From Chloroflexota bacterium (GTDB lineage: Bacteria > Chloroflexota > Dehalococcoidia > Lucifugimonadales > Lucifugimonadaceae), in contig PAOV01000042.1 of the NCBI GenBank assembly GCA_002708145.1, positions 6,827 to 13,319 on the forward strand: a stretch of 6,493 nt of DNA, in the 5' to 3' direction. Each line of letters begins with the position of its first letter. Position 1 is the stretch's first letter. Below are positions 6,443 through 6,493 of the stretch, one piece after another. Below the pieces are notes generated by a model, which was given only the letters and a program-made list of their open reading frames with translations, made no database searches and was not told where the DNA came from. The position numbers were made by a program, and so were the translations under genes.

Positions 6443-6493
6443 TTATTTGTTATTTATTTCAGTTAGTATATCTATTACTTTATCTGTTTGTTC
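6443..6493 (-). CDS. hisC: C-terminal tail of an upstream histidine gene, probably hisC (partial)
   Basis: On the minus strand, the window edge opens in a frame of 16 codons ending in TAA (complement of 6443-6445), 8 bp before the hisB ATG. The translation EQTDKVIDILTEINNK resembles the closing helix of histidinol-phosphate aminotransferase, where a segment such as EQxDxxIxxLxEI is typical. HisC uses the HisB product, and hisC-hisB adjacency is common. The fragment is too short for a firm family call; another his-operon gene is possible. That a coding region ends here is more certain than its name. Confidence 0.5.
   Translation of the reverse strand, partial: EQTDKVIDILTEINNK

Overview
The window comes from a strongly AT-rich bacterial chromosome and is packed almost end to end with housekeeping biosynthetic genes. 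Spacing is very tight: genes overlap by 10 bp or are separated by 0 to 66 bp. The gene content is a monofunctional HisB, a stand-alone PurS, a long (ADE1-type) PurC, a GLOD5-like VOC protein and a DUF3105 membrane protein. This fits a streamlined free-living Gram-positive or Chloroflexota-like lineage; a marine Dehalococcoidia/SAR202-type bacterium is my best guess. That assignment is inferred from family flavour, not demonstrated. No mobile element, CRISPR array, tRNA or rRNA gene is visible.

Positions 1-5828 (+ strand) hold a purine operon: the 3' two-thirds of guaA (GMP synthase, cut by the window edge), a VOC/glyoxalase-like gene overlapping its end, purD, purB, purC, a DUF3105 single-pass membrane protein gene and purS. 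PurD, PurS (as part of FGAM synthase), PurC and PurB act in IMP synthesis. PurB also acts in the branch to AMP, and GuaA completes the branch to GMP. The steps of PurF, PurN/T, PurQ/L, PurM, PurE/K and PurH are not encoded here. The only gap of note is the 66 bp before purB, which may hold a weak internal promoter.

Positions 5829-6493 (- strand) hold a histidine biosynthesis segment: complete hisB (imidazoleglycerol-phosphate dehydratase), preceded by the last 16 codons of another gene that reads like the C-terminus of hisC. The purine and histidine transcription units converge with no spacer: the stop codon of purS and that of hisB are back to back. A 13-bp perfect inverted repeat spans both stops and probably forms a shared hairpin at the 3' ends of both transcripts.

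I found no clearly novel system. The items most worth a second look are the DUF3105 membrane protein gene inside a purine operon, the VOC gene between guaA and purD, purS without purQ/purL beside it, and the stop-to-stop convergent junction with its hairpin.
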